Under the pieces are notes generated by a model. It had not been told where the DNA came from. It did not search any database and saw only the letters and a list, made by a program, of their open reading frames with translations. Of a stretch of DNA of 64,000 nt, positions 63,781 to 64,000 are shown one piece after another (position 1 is the stretch's first letter; each line of letters opens with the position of its first letter). Origin of the DNA: CAWVWD01 sp965662365 (GTDB taxonomy: Bacteria > Bacteroidota > Bacteroidia > Chitinophagales > Saprospiraceae); the NCBI GenBank assembly GCA_965662365.1, contig CBFIHR010000011.1:1-64000 (forward strand), in the 5' to 3' direction. The position numbers and the translations under genes are program-made.

Positions 63781-64000
63781 TTAATAGGCATCTGCTCTCA
63801 CAACGCCATCTTCATCAGGCACATAAGCGTGAATTGTCGTTGCTTTGTCTCTCCAATCTTGATTTTCGACAATCAAGGTTTCTTGTGTTAAATCTTCTTT
63901 GTCGATACTCTCAAGTGTGTGTTGATGATTAATCCAGATTGACCATTGTTGATCATCTTGACTTTTACCGATAGCGACCCAGTCAATTGTTTTAACTTGA
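63781..64000 (-). CDS. 3' end of an unrecognised gene
   Basis: The minus strand is open from the window edge to a TAA (63781-63783), giving 72 residues: a part reading QVKTIDWVAIGKSQDDQQWS, then INHQHTLESIDKEDLTQETL and an ending VPDEDGVVRADAY. The sequence is acidic and soluble-looking. The start is outside the window and I recognise no family. The open length and codon pattern make a real gene likely. Confidence 0.65.
   Translation of the reverse strand, partial: QVKTIDWVAIGKSQDDQQWSIWINHQHTLESIDKEDLTQETLIVENQDWRDKATTIHAYVPDEDGVVRADAY

Noticed and set aside
1..64000. tRNA, rRNA, CRISPR arrays, insertion sequences or prophage
   Set aside because: I read for tRNA T-loop phrases, spaced direct repeats, transposase motifs and phage genes and found none that hold up.

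Overview
This AT-rich window reads as chromosomal DNA of a Bacteroidota bacterium, probably of the Saprospiria-like or Cytophagia-like branches. The evidence is secreted proteins with SprB-type repeats and C-terminal type IX secretion (T9SS) sorting domains, TonB-dependent receptors with a carboxypeptidase-regulatory N-domain, DUF4836 and TamB-type proteins, little Shine-Dalgarno signal before starts, and several -7 boxes of the Bacteroidota form TAnnTTTG. I saw no rRNA, tRNA, CRISPR array, insertion sequence or phage module. The region looks like ordinary chromosome in short transcription units, many separated by perfect hairpin terminators.

Layout. 1-8.1 kb: the 3' end of a T9SS adhesin-like protein, a secreted prolyl oligopeptidase, two Nudix hydrolases, an AraC-type regulator and a convergent TonB-dependent receptor. 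8.4-17.1 kb: a GH3/serine-hydrolase fusion, a secreted unknown, a secreted protein often labelled asparagine synthetase B, RtcB, and a secreted NTF2-like protein. 17.1-24 kb: a candidate 31-residue membrane peptide gene with its own -7 box and terminator, PurE, a small membrane protein, a vanadium-haloperoxidase-like T9SS protein, and ThrA with a structured leader. 24.5-38.6 kb: a second receptor, an esterase, SOUL, Lon-N, VanZ and CAP proteins, PepP, an MBL-fold hydrolase, an outer-membrane barrel, an acyl-ACP thioesterase, DUF4836, a degenerate ABC ATPase and a TlpA-like thioredoxin. 38.7-53.5 kb: TamB divergent from a decayed gene and tsaD, then a LolD-like ATPase, DUF389, a Clp-type double ATPase with an unusual C-terminus, and a YidE/AspT-type transporter. 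53.7-64 kb: a PASTA protein, a large PKD/SprB-repeat T9SS protein, a glycosyltransferase, a lipoprotein, a lamin-tail-domain protein, a possibly frameshifted barrel protein and a small conserved-looking gene.

How the genes fit together. Much of the coding capacity serves the cell envelope: outer-membrane receptors and barrels, TamB, T9SS-exported proteins, cell-wall glycosidase, PASTA, LolD and VanZ. Housekeeping genes (purE, thrA, tsaD, rtcB, pepP) are scattered without their usual partners. The most unusual gene is the 1087-residue Clp/Hsp100-like protein at 48170-51433. Its first ATPase module seems to lack the Walker B acid pair, its second looks intact, and its last 300 residues resemble the PCRF domain of peptide-chain release factors without a GGQ domain. 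It follows a DUF389 membrane protein by 54 bp. Other points worth checking are the 31-residue peptide locus, the decayed gene that overlaps the tsaD start, the C5-tract frameshift at 62.3 kb, and families of intergenic palindromes.
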